Shown here: in pieces, positions 32,329 through 41,221 of the stretch
Position numbering within the stretch: position 1 is the stretch's first letter
How the letters are laid out: every line of letters starts with the position of its first letter
NCBI RefSeq assembly: GCF_032144095.1
Contig: NZ_JAVSNJ010000009.1
Location: 1-64,000 of the forward strand
From: Sphaerochaeta sp032144095
GTDB taxonomy: Bacteria > Spirochaetota > Spirochaetia > Sphaerochaetales > Sphaerochaetaceae
DNA: 64,000 nt
Direction: 5' to 3'
Notes under the pieces: model-generated
Databases searched by the model: none
Seen by the model: only the letters and a program-made list of their open reading frames with translations
What the model was told of the DNA's origin: nothing
Program-made: the position numbers and the translations under genes

Positions 32329-34351
32329 AGGAGGTTACCGCAAGGTACATCTTCCTCAGCCTATCCTCAATGTCATAGTTGAAGTTCCCTTCGCTATAGT
32401 TGCCCTTGGCATTGCGTATCCCTGCAGGTCGGCCTGTGAGGATGCGCATCCCCTCATCGATACTCCTGATGGGGTAGATGTGGAATGTCTTCTCCTTGAT
32501 AGCCTCAAGCACCTCGTAGGGAAGGATCAGGTTGCGGACATTCTGCTGGGGGATGATGACACCCTGCTTGCCGGAAAGTCCGGTGGTAAGGCAGGTGCGG
32601 TAGAACCCCTCGATCTTCTCGTTGATGCCTCCTACCGGCTGGATCATGCCCATCTGGTTGACGGATCCGGTGACGGCAATGTCCTGGCGTATCGGCAGTT
32701 CCCCTATGGCAGAGAGCAGGGCGTAGAGTTCCGAGGAGGAGGCGCTGTCCCCATCGACCTCCGCATAGGACTGCTCGAAGGCGATTCCTGCATAGATCGA
32801 GAGGGGGAAGGTCCTCGCATAGTGTTTGCGCAGGTACCCTTCGAGGATGAGAAGCCCCTTGTCGTGGATCTCTCCACTGAGGCCGGCCTCATGCTCGATG
32901 TTGACGATCCCCTCATTGCCTGGGGCAACGCTTGCGGTAATGACCGTGGGGGTGCCGAACGAAGAGGCGCCGCGGTCCATGACAGCAAGGCCGTTGACCA
33001 CCCCGATTTTGGTCCCTGTCAGGCTGATGATCATCTCACCGTTGACGATCTCCTCGTTGATACGGGTCTCCAGGATACCGCTGAAGTAACTTCTCTCGTC
33101 GTTTGCCCTGAGGATAAGCTCCTTGTCGATCGCTTCCTTGGCCTCAAGTTCGGCCCAGTAGTTGGCCTCTATGATGATGTCGTAGAGTTGTGAGAACTGG
33201 GTGGTGAGTTCGGATCGGGACTCTGCATACCAGGCGCTGTAGCGCAAAATCTGTCCGAGCGCGCCGTCGTCAAGTGGACGGCAGTTGTTCTTCTCGGCAA
33301 AGTCGAGCAGGTTAGCGATGGCCTTTGCAATATGGGCCTTGTCCGAGGGCATCGCAAAGTCAAACTGGGCAGAGACCTTGAAGAGGTTCAAGAACTTCTC
33401 GTCGTGCTCGGTGAGGGTATCGAAGGTGTCCTCATTGCCCATGAGGATGACCTTTACCGGTATGCTGGTCATCTGTGGCCTGACCTGGGCGCTGCGAAGC
33501 TCTCCCTTTACCAGCAGGTTTGGCTGCAGGGCAAGGGCCGAGGCATCGAGATAGCGTTTCAGGGCATCCCAGAGGCCGGCTTCGGAGAGCAGTTCCTCGG
33601 CGTTGATGACGATGAACCCTCCCTCGGCTTCCAAGAGGGAGCCCCCATGCAGGCCCAGATGGGCAAACGCCTGTTTGTCATCGACGGAACCAAAGAGGTT
33701 GGAGAAGGTCGGATGTGTCTCTATGATGAGGGGTCTTTTTGTTGTCCTGCTGTGATTGACCTGTAGGTTAACCCGATATTTGACAAAAAACTGGTCTTTC
33801 TTGAGCTGTTCTTCCGTCATGTTCTGTATGTGGGAAGCCCGTCTTGCCAAATCCGATTGCACATGGTTGAAGAATACCGAGAGTGAGGGAAGGCTGAACC
33901 CACGCTTGAGTTCTTCCAGGAGGGACGTTGCCTTTTCCAGGAAGGTAGCCTTGTCTTGGGCAAGCAGGGCTATGTTCTGGCTGAAAAGCTCCATCGAGTC
34001 GGAGAACCTCTCTCCCTCCCCAGGAGGGAAGGTGAGGGCAAGCGGGGCGTCGGGTTGCAGGAAGTTGTATGCATAGACGATGTCCTGCAATAGGGATATG
34101 TCGGCCCTGAATGGTTCAACACTCTCTTTTATGGCATCGAGCCTGCCACTGCCGGAGTTTCCGCTTACAAAGAGGTTGTACCCTCCCTTCTGTATGGCAA
34201 GGCCCATCTGCAGCGAGCGCAAGGCACGCGGCTGACCCACGATCGAGGGTTTGAGGGCGAGAGCCCTGCACTCTTGTACCAATGCATCATCGAAATCAAA
34301 AGCGGCTTCCTCGTAGGAAAGCCTGTGTATCTTCGTTACCTTTTCAACCAT
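32315..34351 (-). CDS. Lon-like AAA+ protease (COG1067 type)
   Basis: A 678-residue ATP-dependent serine protease related to LonB. The catalytic serine lies in EVDGDSASSSELYALLSA near residue 560 and the lysine partner in GGINEKIEGFY about 45 residues on. The N-terminal AAA part has an altered Walker A box, GNSGSGRLDA, with arginine for lysine and no serine or threonine after it. Some relatives in this family also have GxxGxGR, but the LDA ending is unusual, so ATP use may differ. A long helical insert follows. The start at 34351 is exactly positioned for a leaderless mRNA (TATAGT 34358-34363, TTGACT 34381-34386). It is divergent from the Nif3-like gene. Confidence 0.88.
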   Translation of the reverse strand: MVEKVTKIHRLSYEEAAFDFDDALVQECRALALKPSIVGQPRALRSLQMGLAIQKGGYNLFVSGNSGSGRLDAIKESVEPFRADISLLQDIVYAYNFLQPDAPLALTFPPGEGERFSDSMELFSQNIALLAQDKATFLEKATSLLEELKRGFSLPSLSVFFNHVQSDLARRASHIQNMTEEQLKKDQFFVKYRVNLQVNHSRTTKRPLIIETHPTFSNLFGSVDDKQAFAHLGLHGGSLLEAEGGFIVINAEELLSEAGLWDALKRYLDASALALQPNLLVKGELRSAQVRPQMTSIPVKVILMGNEDTFDTLTEHDEKFLNLFKVSAQFDFAMPSDKAHIAKAIANLLDFAEKNNCRPLDDGALGQILRYSAWYAESRSELTTQFSQLYDIIIEANYWAELEAKEAIDKELILRANDERSYFSGILETRINEEIVNGEMIISLTGTKIGVVNGLAVMDRGASSFGTPTVITASVAPGNEGIVNIEHEAGLSGEIHDKGLLILEGYLRKHYARTFPLSIYAGIAFEQSYAEVDGDSASSSELYALLSAIGELPIRQDIAVTGSVNQMGMIQPVGGINEKIEGFYRTCLTTGLSGKQGVIIPQQNVRNLILPYEVLEAIKEKTFHIYPIRSIDEGMRILTGRPAGIRNAKGNYSEGNFNYDIEDRLRKMYLAVTSSNRS

Positions 34352-34357
34352 GGTCGA

Positions 34358-34397
34358 ACTATAGGTGGTGGAACAAATCAAGTCAACTCTTTATACT
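34358..34397. promoter_or_regulatory. Interlocked divergent promoters for the Lon-like and Nif3-like genes
   Basis: Minus: TTGACT (34386-34381), a 17-bp spacer and TATAGT (34363-34358), with the ATG at +1. Plus: TATACT (34392-34397), with the ATG at +1 (34404) and only a weak -35. The two promoters share the same 52-bp gap, so the polymerases should exclude each other. Confidence 0.6.
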
Positions 34398-34403
34398 TTG
34401 GCC

Positions 34404-35156
34404 ATGAAACGCAATGAATTGGTCAGATATCTTGATGAATACCTCTCAATTCCTCTGTTTTCCACGGTAGACCCATCCCTCAATGGGCTGGTTGTAGGTG
34501 GTCCTGACAAGGAAATAGCCAAGGTCGCCTTTGCAGTGGATGCCTGCCAGAGGACCTTCGATGCAGCACTTGAAGCTGGGGCCGACATGCTCATTGTCCA
34601 CCACGGACTCTTTTGGGGCAATCCTCTTGCCGTGACCGGCACCCACTACAGGCGGATTCAGACCCTGCTGGAAGGGGATGTGGACCTGTATGTGGCCCAT
34701 CTTCCCCTCGATGCCCATCCTGAGGTGGGGAACAACGCCGTCATGGCAAAGAGGCTCGCCCTTGTAGATATCCAGCCCTTTGCCCAGTTTCGTGGGATGG
34801 AGATCGGATTCAAGGGTAGTTTCCCGAATCCAACCTCAGTCGAAGAGATTGTCTCAACGCTTGGGTTCAGCAATCCCACTATCCTCCCCTTTGGCAAGAA
34901 GGCCCTCAGCACGGTAGGCATTGTCAGTGGCGGGGCCAGTAGCGATGTCCATACCGCCCTACAAGAGGGACTTGACTGCTTTGTCACCGGTGAATGCGAG
35001 CACGAAATCTACAACGATTGCCTGGAGAGTGGCATCACGATGATCGGGGGAGGCCACTACGACAGTGAGGTCTTTGGTGTCCAGGCCCTTGGCGAGCATC
35101 TTGCAAACCTGTTTGGTCTGGAGACGCTCTTTATCGATACCCCTACGAAGTTGTAG
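34404..35156 (+). CDS. Nif3-like dinuclear metal-centre protein
   Basis: This 250-residue member of the Nif3/YbgI family has a toroid hexamer fold. Metal ligands are seen in MLIVHHGLFWG near residue 63, AHLPLDAHPEVG near residue 100, and near the C terminus GGHYDSEVFGVQALGEHL. Some members are GTP cyclohydrolase-like, but the function is not settled. The upstream frame extends to 34365 (GTG), but the family start MKRNELVRYLDEYL is at 34404. There is no Shine-Dalgarno sequence, and TATACT ends six bases before the ATG. lspA follows after 34 bp. Confidence 0.9.
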   Translation: MKRNELVRYLDEYLSIPLFSTVDPSLNGLVVGGPDKEIAKVAFAVDACQRTFDAALEAGADMLIVHHGLFWGNPLAVTGTHYRRIQTLLEGDVDLYVAHLPLDAHPEVGNNAVMAKRLALVDIQPFAQFRGMEIGFKGSFPNPTSVEEIVSTLGFSNPTILPFGKKALSTVGIVSGGASSDVHTALQEGLDCFVTGECEHEIYNDCLESGITMIGGGHYDSEVFGVQALGEHLANLFGLETLFIDTPTKL

Positions 35157-35190
35157 GCAAATGGGAAAAGAGTATAGTATAGTGGCCCCT

Positions 35191-35721
35191 ATGGAAAAGA
35201 AACGTACAAACAAGGCGCTGCCTCTCCTGCTTACCTTGGCTGTGCTGCTCTCCGACCAGCTATCGAAGGCCTGGATAGTCGCCCACATTCCTGAGAACAC
35301 CATCGGCTACCAGTTCTTTGGGGATTTCCTTGCCATCGTGCATGTGCGCAATACCGCCATCGCCTTCAGCATGGGAACCAACTTGCCGATCGCAGTGAAG
35401 TGGATTGGATTTGTTTTTGTTCCGTTTCTCCTCCTCCTTGGCGTAAGCGTGCTATACTTCTCCAGGAAGGTTGAGCTGACGCGCCTGCAGTACTGGATCC
35501 TTGCCCTCTTTTTGGGTGGCGGGGCCGGCAATCTGATCGACAGGATTTTCCGCTCCTTCAGGGTGGTGGACTTCCTCAGTGTCAAGGTCTATGGGTTCAT
35601 GGGCCTCCAGCGATGGCCGACCTGGAATATAGCTGATGCTTCGTTGGTGGTAAGTGCAATATTGCTCGCCCTGACGATTCTGCGTACCCCTACAAAGAAG
35701 AAGGAAACGAACGATGTCTAA
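35191..35721 (+). CDS. lspA: Lipoprotein signal peptidase
   Basis: A 176-residue inner-membrane aspartyl protease that removes signal peptides from prolipoproteins after lipid attachment. It has four membrane helices and the catalytic aspartates D117 in GAGNLIDRIFRSF and D149 in WNIADASLVV. The frame is open well upstream into the Nif3-like gene, but the family start MEKKRTNK is at 35191. TATAGT at 35178-35183 lies seven bases before the ATG and there is no Shine-Dalgarno sequence. The stop overlaps the next gene by 8 bp. A Gram-negative, lipoprotein-rich envelope is implied. Confidence 0.94.
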   Translation: MEKKRTNKALPLLLTLAVLLSDQLSKAWIVAHIPENTIGYQFFGDFLAIVHVRNTAIAFSMGTNLPIAVKWIGFVFVPFLLLLGVSVLYFSRKVELTRLQYWILALFLGGGAGNLIDRIFRSFRVVDFLSVKVYGFMGLQRWPTWNIADASLVVSAILLALTILRTPTKKKETNDV

Positions 35722-36001
35722 GAAAACGAACACTCTCTGGTTCATGGTAGCGGCGACGGTGCTCAACATAGTGCTCATGCTTGTGCTGTTCTTGGCTTGC
35801 TTCATCCTCATCACCCGGTTTGTCGATCCTGCGAGTTCGCTGGTTCCCCTGTGGCTGGGCCTCTCCTTTCTGGTGAGCATCGGAGGAAGCTTCTGGCTCT
35901 ATTCTGTCCTCATCAAGTGGATGGCAAAGCGTTTCAACCTTGAAGAAAACCTGGCTCCCCTCTTCAACAAGAGGAAGAAGAAGCCTCGTCGGGAGGAGTA
36001 G
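35714..36001 (+). CDS. Small two-helix membrane protein downstream of lspA
   Basis: This 95-residue protein has two long hydrophobic helices (about residues 10-34 and 42-66) and a highly basic C-terminal tail (FNKRKKKPRREE), which by the positive-inside rule is cytosolic. I do not recognise a family. It overlaps lspA by 8 bp and lies 5 bp before the glycosidase-like gene, so the three are probably one mRNA. A small accessory role in lipoprotein handling would fit but is inference. Confidence 0.7.
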   Translation: MSKKTNTLWFMVAATVLNIVLMLVLFLACFILITRFVDPASSLVPLWLGLSFLVSIGGSFWLYSVLIKWMAKRFNLEENLAPLFNKRKKKPRREE

Positions 36002-36006
36002 GAGCG

Positions 36007-37017
36007 ATGCCTTCCTCAATTGCCTCCTTCACCAAGATATCCTGGTACCCTTTCAGCGATGAGCCGGTCATCCGCAGCCTCTGGTATATGCCACGGCTGT
36101 GTGACCCGTTCTTCTTGTTTCCTGAGCAGAGTCCCGATGGAAAATGGCACCTTTTCGGGCATACCTGGATTGGGATCGAGCACTTCATCAGCGAAAACGG
36201 CATCTCCTGGCAACCGAGGAAAATGATCGAGCTCAGGGGTCATTCTCCCACCATCTTCCAACAGGATGGGATGTGGTACCTCCTGTATGAGAAACATGAT
36301 GCCTCCCCCCCTTCCTTCAGGAAGTGGAGGCCAGGCAGGCGGGACAAGAACCATGCAAGCCGTTTTGAAATGCGCTCCTCCAGCGACCTCATCCTCTTCA
36401 GCGAGCCCAAGATCATCCTGGACAGCAAGGACGTCCCCTTCTCTGGAGACGGCCTGGAAAAACCCAGGATCTCGCGACCCCAGCTATTCAGGGACAAGCA
36501 GGGCTACCGCCTCTATTTCGGGGCCTCCCATGTTATTCTTGAGGATACCAAGCAGAAGGCCACCCGGCACTTCGCCCTTGCCATCTCTTCCTCCCTGGAA
36601 GGGCCCTATGCCCTGGCAAATGAGGGTGAACCCTTGCTCTCCCCCAACGCTGACGACCCCTACCGCAATATGGCATGCGGAAGCATCAAGGTAGTACAGG
36701 CCTCTGATGGGTATGTGGGCTTTGAATGTGCCATGCACTGGGACAAGAAGCGGGCGAAGACCACTTCGTCCTTGCTGCAGCTGGAGAGTCCTGATGGATT
36801 GGTGTGGAAACCCTCGTTCCGTCCGGTTGTCCTGCCGACACCCCAACGGGGTTGGGCAAGCCGCTACATAGTCAGCTGTGACCTCCACTTCAAGGAGGAG
36901 GAGGCCTGCTGGTACTGTTACTATTCGGCAAACACCCATTCGGGGTTCTTCCCTGTCAGGGAGTCCATAGGCCTGTTGCTGGGCAAGGACCCAAATCTCA
37001 GGAAGGTGTTCCTCTAA
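36007..37017 (+). CDS. GH43/GH32-like five-bladed beta-propeller glycosidase
   Basis: This 336-residue protein reads as a five-bladed propeller. It shows CDPFFLFPEQSPDGKWHLFGH near residue 32 with the candidate catalytic aspartate, GHSPTIFQQDGMWYLLYEKH near 78, and ISRPQLFRDKQGYRLYFGAS near residue 155. It resembles family 43/32/130 glycoside hydrolases or phosphorylases, but the exact clan member and acid/base residues cannot be set. There is no signal peptide, so it acts on imported sugars. GGAG precedes the ATG. The 3' end overlaps the convergent thioesterase gene by 20 bp. Confidence 0.7.
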   Translation: MPSSIASFTKISWYPFSDEPVIRSLWYMPRLCDPFFLFPEQSPDGKWHLFGHTWIGIEHFISENGISWQPRKMIELRGHSPTIFQQDGMWYLLYEKHDASPPSFRKWRPGRRDKNHASRFEMRSSSDLILFSEPKIILDSKDVPFSGDGLEKPRISRPQLFRDKQGYRLYFGASHVILEDTKQKATRHFALAISSSLEGPYALANEGEPLLSPNADDPYRNMACGSIKVVQASDGYVGFECAMHWDKKRAKTTSSLLQLESPDGLVWKPSFRPVVLPTPQRGWASRYIVSCDLHFKEEEACWYCYYSANTHSGFFPVRESIGLLLGKDPNLRKVFL

Positions 37018-37831
37018 AGGAAGAGCGGCCCTCCCATCGGGTAGTGCCCTCCCAGACAGTGGTCAGGCTTCCGTCTTTTTCTGTCCTTATTATCTTGTGG
37101 TAGAGCAGGGCCTCATCACCGAAGAGGGCCTTCTCGTCACAGCTGCCGGTATATACCTTGATCTCATCCCCACTGAAAGTCTGTCTGACCCAGGATACGT
37201 CAGCCTCTGCTATCTTCGACCTGTTTCGGAACTCAGCAGGAAGGCTGTCCAGAGCCCAGTTGAGGTAGGAGATGTTGTTGACGTGCAGGTTGCTGTCGGT
37301 GTCAAGATACTGGATCCTGGGCCTGTAGGAGACCAGCGTAGTGCAGCCTGACTCCTCATAGCCGAGTCGATGGGTCAGCGAAAGGTCCAGCTGCATCTCT
37401 TCTGGCGGTAGGCCGATCCTCTCACTCATGGTGGTGGGACGGCAGGGTCTCCCTTTTTCCAGGTCGATGAGGGCCCAATAGGTCTGGGCCGTAAAAATTG
37501 GGTTTCTCTCTTCGTCAAAGGAGCGGACAACCCTGGGTAGATGCAACCTGATGGGCTTTTGTGCCCAGGTCTCCACCACCACCTGTTCAGGCCATTGGGT
37601 GTACCTGTGTATCTGCATTTTCGTACGGGTGATGACCCAGGTGTTCCCTTCCCGATGGAGGGCCGGGATGCTGCAGCCCCGCTCTGCTGCATGGTTGCCC
37701 GCCGCCTCCTGCACTATCTGGAAGTAGAAGGCGAGCCTGGCTTCAAAGAAACAGTCGGTCTCATAGCTGTAGGTGGTGAACTGGCTGTGTGCGATATTGT
37801 TCTCGTCAATGGTCATCGTCTTATGTTTCAT
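36998..37831 (-). CDS. Acyl-ACP thioesterase family protein
   Basis: This 277-residue double hot-dog enzyme probably releases fatty acids from acyl carrier protein. The N-terminal half contains FYFQIVQEAAGNHAAERG and the C-terminal half YLDTDSNLHVNNISYLNW, the D-x-N-x-H-V-N-N motif carrying catalytic Asn and His. Bacterial relatives of the plant FatA/FatB family have this length. A longer frame reaches 38095 but would run through most of rsmD. The start MKHKTMTIDENN at 37831 overlaps the rsmD stop by 11 bp, so the genes are coupled. Confidence 0.85.
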   Translation of the reverse strand: MKHKTMTIDENNIAHSQFTTYSYETDCFFEARLAFYFQIVQEAAGNHAAERGCSIPALHREGNTWVITRTKMQIHRYTQWPEQVVVETWAQKPIRLHLPRVVRSFDEERNPIFTAQTYWALIDLEKGRPCRPTTMSERIGLPPEEMQLDLSLTHRLGYEESGCTTLVSYRPRIQYLDTDSNLHVNNISYLNWALDSLPAEFRNRSKIAEADVSWVRQTFSGDEIKVYTGSCDEKALFGDEALLYHKIIRTEKDGSLTTVWEGTTRWEGRSSFRGTPS

Positions 37832-38378
37832 CGGTAGTCGCCCCGGTATTCTTATAGAAGCGAAGCATACTCCGCCCGTACTTTCGTTCGTCGATGAAGG
37901 AGAGGTAGCCGATCTGCTCGGGCCAGCCTTTCTTTTCCTCAGAGGGGTAGTGGATAATGAACAGCCCTCCAGCGGTAAGTAGCTTTGCCTTGTCCACCGC
38001 CATAGCCAGACTGACCTTTCCTTCCATCGGGAAGGGAGGGTCGGCATATACGATGTCATACTGCCGTTTTGCTGTCGGGATGAATCGGTTGACATCGGTC
38101 ATGAAGAGCTCGATCTCCGATTCCACGATGCTCAGGTTCTCAAGGATGGTGGCCTTCTTCAGGCGGTCCTTCTCAACCAGATGCACGAGCGAAGCCCCGC
38201 GAGAAGCGGCTTCGATGCCGACACATCCGCTGCCGGTAAACAGGTCGAGCCAGGAGAGGCCCTCGATGTTCCCAAGGATGGAAAAGAGGGACTCCCTCAT
38301 CATGTCCATGGCAGGTCGTATGATTCCTGGAGGACAGGTCACTGTCCTTCCCCTATAGATTCCCCCGGTTATTCGCAT
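37821..38378 (-). CDS. rsmD: 16S rRNA (guanine-N2)-methyltransferase RsmD
   Basis: This 185-residue methylase modifies G966 of 16S rRNA. It shows the family start MRITGGIYRGRTV, a SAM-binding LDLFTGSGCVGIEAASRGA near residue 61, and the N6/N2-methylase catalytic motif VYADPPF near residue 112. GAGGGG precedes the ATG. It follows recG on the same strand after 55 bp and overlaps the thioesterase gene at its end. The length is normal. Confidence 0.92.
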   Translation of the reverse strand: MRITGGIYRGRTVTCPPGIIRPAMDMMRESLFSILGNIEGLSWLDLFTGSGCVGIEAASRGASLVHLVEKDRLKKATILENLSIVESEIELFMTDVNRFIPTAKRQYDIVYADPPFPMEGKVSLAMAVDKAKLLTAGGLFIIHYPSEEKKGWPEQIGYLSFIDERKYGRSMLRFYKNTGATTDET

Positions 38379-38433
38379 CGCTTACCCCTCATCTCTCCAA
38401 TAATAGGATTTCAGGGCCTCTTGTGCAAGTTCT

Positions 38434-40524
38434 TCAATTTGCATCGGCATTGTCCGGTGCAAAGGGTGGGGCCTGTGCCAGAACCTCCCTGATGACACTG
38501 TTTCCGCTCTCCAGAAGACCCGGATCCCTGATAAGGATGGAGTCTGCTTCAGATCGTGCCAGTTCGATGAGGTCGAGGTCTTCGGTGAGGGAGGCATAGT
38601 GGAGGCGCAAGAAGCCTGACTGCCTGGTCCCCGTCATCTCGCCAGGGCCTCTGATGAGCAGGTCCTGCTCTGCAATGTAGAACCCATCGTTGGACTCCTT
38701 CATCACCCTAAGCCGTTCCTTGGCATCATCGGAAAGCTGGTTGCCGAAGACCAGGAAACAGTAGGAGGGGAGGTTGCTCCTTCCCACACGGCCACGAAGC
38801 TGGTGCAAGGCCGAAAGCCCGAACCGGTCCGCATGCTCGATGACCATGCAGGTGGCATTGGGGATGTCTATGCCTACCTCAACGACACTGGTCGATACAA
38901 GGTAGGAGAGCTGCCCGCTCTGGTACCGCTTGAGGATGGACATCTTCTCCTCATCCTCAAGCTTGCTGTGGATGAGCTCCGATGGGACCCCCGGGTACTC
39001 GGTCTTGAGAAACTCGAACATGTTGGTCACATCCCTGAGGTCGCTCTGGCCACTGTCGTCGATGCGGGGGTAGACGAAGTAGGCCTGATGACCCCGCTCG
39101 AACTCAACACCAACAGCCTTGTACATCCTCTGGCGGCTCTGCTCGGTCACCAGGTGGGTAACCACAGGCTTCCTTCCGGCAGGCATGGTACGGATGGTCG
39201 AGACGTTGAGGTTTCCGAATACGGTCAAAGAGAGGGTCCGGGGTATCGGGGTTGCTGTCATCAGAAGCAGGTCGGGCACTTCTGCCTTCTCCATGAGGGC
39301 CAGCCTCTGCTCTACGCCAAAGCGATGCTGTTCGTCGATGATGACATATTTCAGCCGCTTGAAGGCCACCTCCTTGGAAAAGAGGGCATGGGTACCGACG
39401 ACGATATCCACTTCTCCATCGGCTATCGCCTTCAGCAGGAGCTTGCGTTCCTTGCTTTTTACCGAGCCGGTGAGGAATGCAAGCCTGACACCCAGCGGTT
39501 CAAGCAGCTTTGCCCCTGACTCTGCATGCTGGCGGGCAAGCAGTTCTGTAGGGGCCATGAAAGCGACCTGGGCGTTCTGGCTGAGCGCATGCAAGGCCGT
39601 TATCCAGGCAACCAGGGTCTTGCCGCTGCCTACATCACCCTGCAGCAGCCTGTTCATGGGTGTTTCGCTGGCGAGGTCCTTGCGAATCTCATGCAAGGCC
39701 CCCATCTGGTCGGGTGTGAGGGAGAAGGGCAGGCTCTCAATGAGGGCGAGCTCGATCTTGGTCGGGATGGCAGGTCCTTGGTGGACAGCCCTCCCTTCGA
39801 ATCCCTTTCGCCTCCGGGCGACAAGCTGCAGGTAGAACAGTTCGGTGATGGCAAGGGTCCTCCGTGCCTGTTCATGCAGTTCCAGGGATGGGGGAAAGTG
39901 CCATATGCGTATGGCCTCGTCGGTTCCCATCAGCGAATACTTCTCCCTCAGTGTGTGGGGAAGCTCCTCCTCAAACCTGTCGACGGAATCGAGGACCTTC
40001 TGGATATTGGCCCGTATCAGGCGTTGGGTAAGGGCCCCCCTCAAGGGGTAGATGGGGAGGATCTTGCCAAATGTGGAGGGGAAGGCGCCGTCCTCGGTTG
40101 CAGGGTGGAGCTCGAACTGGGAGGATTGCAGCTCTCCCATATGGCGTGATACCTGCCCGTAGAAGTAGTAGATGCTCCCTACCTTGATGCTCTTTTCCAG
40201 GAAGTTCCTGCCAAAGCAGAGGAGGGAAAGCCTTCCGTCGCCCTCCCCAGAGACATCCTTCAGCAGGATTTTCAAGGTGCGTTTTTTTGCACTTCGCTGG
40301 CCAAAATAGGTGTGGGCTACCACCTGGACAAGGGTGTTTGCCATCTCGCCCTCACCAATGCCTCCCAAGGCCCTGACCTTGCTGCGGTCTTCCCAGGCCC
40401 GGGGGGAGGTGAGAAGGAGGTCGGAGTAGGTGAGGATGCCCAGCTCCGTATAGGCCTTTGCCGAGGCAGGGCCTACTCCCCCTAGGGTCTTGATGCTTGT
40501 TGGAAGTGCCCTGACATAGTTCAT
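38434..40524 (-). CDS. recG: ATP-dependent DNA helicase RecG
   Basis: This 696-residue helicase reverses stalled replication forks and resolves junctions. An N-terminal wedge OB domain (about residues 55-150) is followed by the superfamily 2 core. Walker A is GDVGSGKTLVAW near residue 293, the DEQH box is in IIDEQHRFGVEQR near 395, motif III is LMTATPIPRTLSL, and the C-terminal helicase motif VI region is QLRGRVGRSNLPSYC near 585. The length fits the family. It ends 55 bp before rsmD and starts 2 bp after the YggT gene stop, in a long minus-strand run. Confidence 0.95.
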   Translation of the reverse strand: MNYVRALPTSIKTLGGVGPASAKAYTELGILTYSDLLLTSPRAWEDRSKVRALGGIGEGEMANTLVQVVAHTYFGQRSAKKRTLKILLKDVSGEGDGRLSLLCFGRNFLEKSIKVGSIYYFYGQVSRHMGELQSSQFELHPATEDGAFPSTFGKILPIYPLRGALTQRLIRANIQKVLDSVDRFEEELPHTLREKYSLMGTDEAIRIWHFPPSLELHEQARRTLAITELFYLQLVARRRKGFEGRAVHQGPAIPTKIELALIESLPFSLTPDQMGALHEIRKDLASETPMNRLLQGDVGSGKTLVAWITALHALSQNAQVAFMAPTELLARQHAESGAKLLEPLGVRLAFLTGSVKSKERKLLLKAIADGEVDIVVGTHALFSKEVAFKRLKYVIIDEQHRFGVEQRLALMEKAEVPDLLLMTATPIPRTLSLTVFGNLNVSTIRTMPAGRKPVVTHLVTEQSRQRMYKAVGVEFERGHQAYFVYPRIDDSGQSDLRDVTNMFEFLKTEYPGVPSELIHSKLEDEEKMSILKRYQSGQLSYLVSTSVVEVGIDIPNATCMVIEHADRFGLSALHQLRGRVGRSNLPSYCFLVFGNQLSDDAKERLRVMKESNDGFYIAEQDLLIRGPGEMTGTRQSGFLRLHYASLTEDLDLIELARSEADSILIRDPGLLESGNSVIREVLAQAPPFAPDNADAN

Positions 40525-40526
40525 GG

Positions 40527-41183
40527 TCAGAATGTTAGGCGCGTGAATGCAGTGGCAAGGACCCTGATCAGGGAGGAGGAGGCGAAGTAGACCACCACGA
40601 AGAAGATGAGGCTGGTGGTGACCAGCTGCCGGTCGTTGATCGCCCGGTTCCTGTAGAACAGCCTCTGTACCCAGTTGAGCACACCTCCTACGAGCGAGTC
40701 GAGCATCTTGATGTATCCTATGGAGTTTGGTCCCCGTTTGTAGCAGAAGAAGAGTCGCACTGCCAACAAGGCTATGATGAACCAGAGTATGGGGCTGAGC
40801 AAAAAGGACCAGAGGGTGTTGAGCACCAGGGCGAGGATCATCCCAACGGTAATTCTGCCGTAGGAGCCGAAAAGGCTGAGCACGCTCTGCACCACCGAAA
40901 GGATGGCAAGGGCTACCAAGGGTGTGAGGTCGACCCTGCTGCGCTTCAGCGAGGTAATGCCCTTGAACCAGTTGAGGTAGGGGTCAACGACCTTCCCAAG
41001 AAAACGCACCAGGGGGTTCTCGCCCATCTGGCCAGGGAGACGTATCCAGGTAAGGACGATCCTCAGCCAGATCAGCATCGAGTAGAGCGAGACAAGCGTC
41101 GCCAAGAATGCGGCGATTCCCATGACGGTCTTAGATGAATTGCCAAGGGAGAAGAGTCCCCCGTTATAATAGGTTTCGTCCAT
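40527..41183 (-). CDS. YggT-family membrane protein
   Basis: This 218-residue protein has two YggT modules, each with two hydrophobic helices around a conserved loop. The loop RIVLTWIRLPGQMGENPLVRFLGKVVDPYL near residue 40 is clear; the second half (LWFIIALLAVRLFFCYKRG onward) is more diverged. YggT proteins sit in the inner membrane with roles in osmotic tolerance or division-site organisation. No enzymatic function is known. It lies between dnaE and recG on the same strand. Confidence 0.83.
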   Translation of the reverse strand: MDETYYNGGLFSLGNSSKTVMGIAAFLATLVSLYSMLIWLRIVLTWIRLPGQMGENPLVRFLGKVVDPYLNWFKGITSLKRSRVDLTPLVALAILSVVQSVLSLFGSYGRITVGMILALVLNTLWSFLLSPILWFIIALLAVRLFFCYKRGPNSIGYIKMLDSLVGGVLNWVQRLFYRNRAINDRQLVTTSLIFFVVVYFASSSLIRVLATAFTRLTF

Positions 41184-41221
41184 TCGGTTCCTCCAAGAGT
41201 AAGATACCTAACTTTTCCCCT

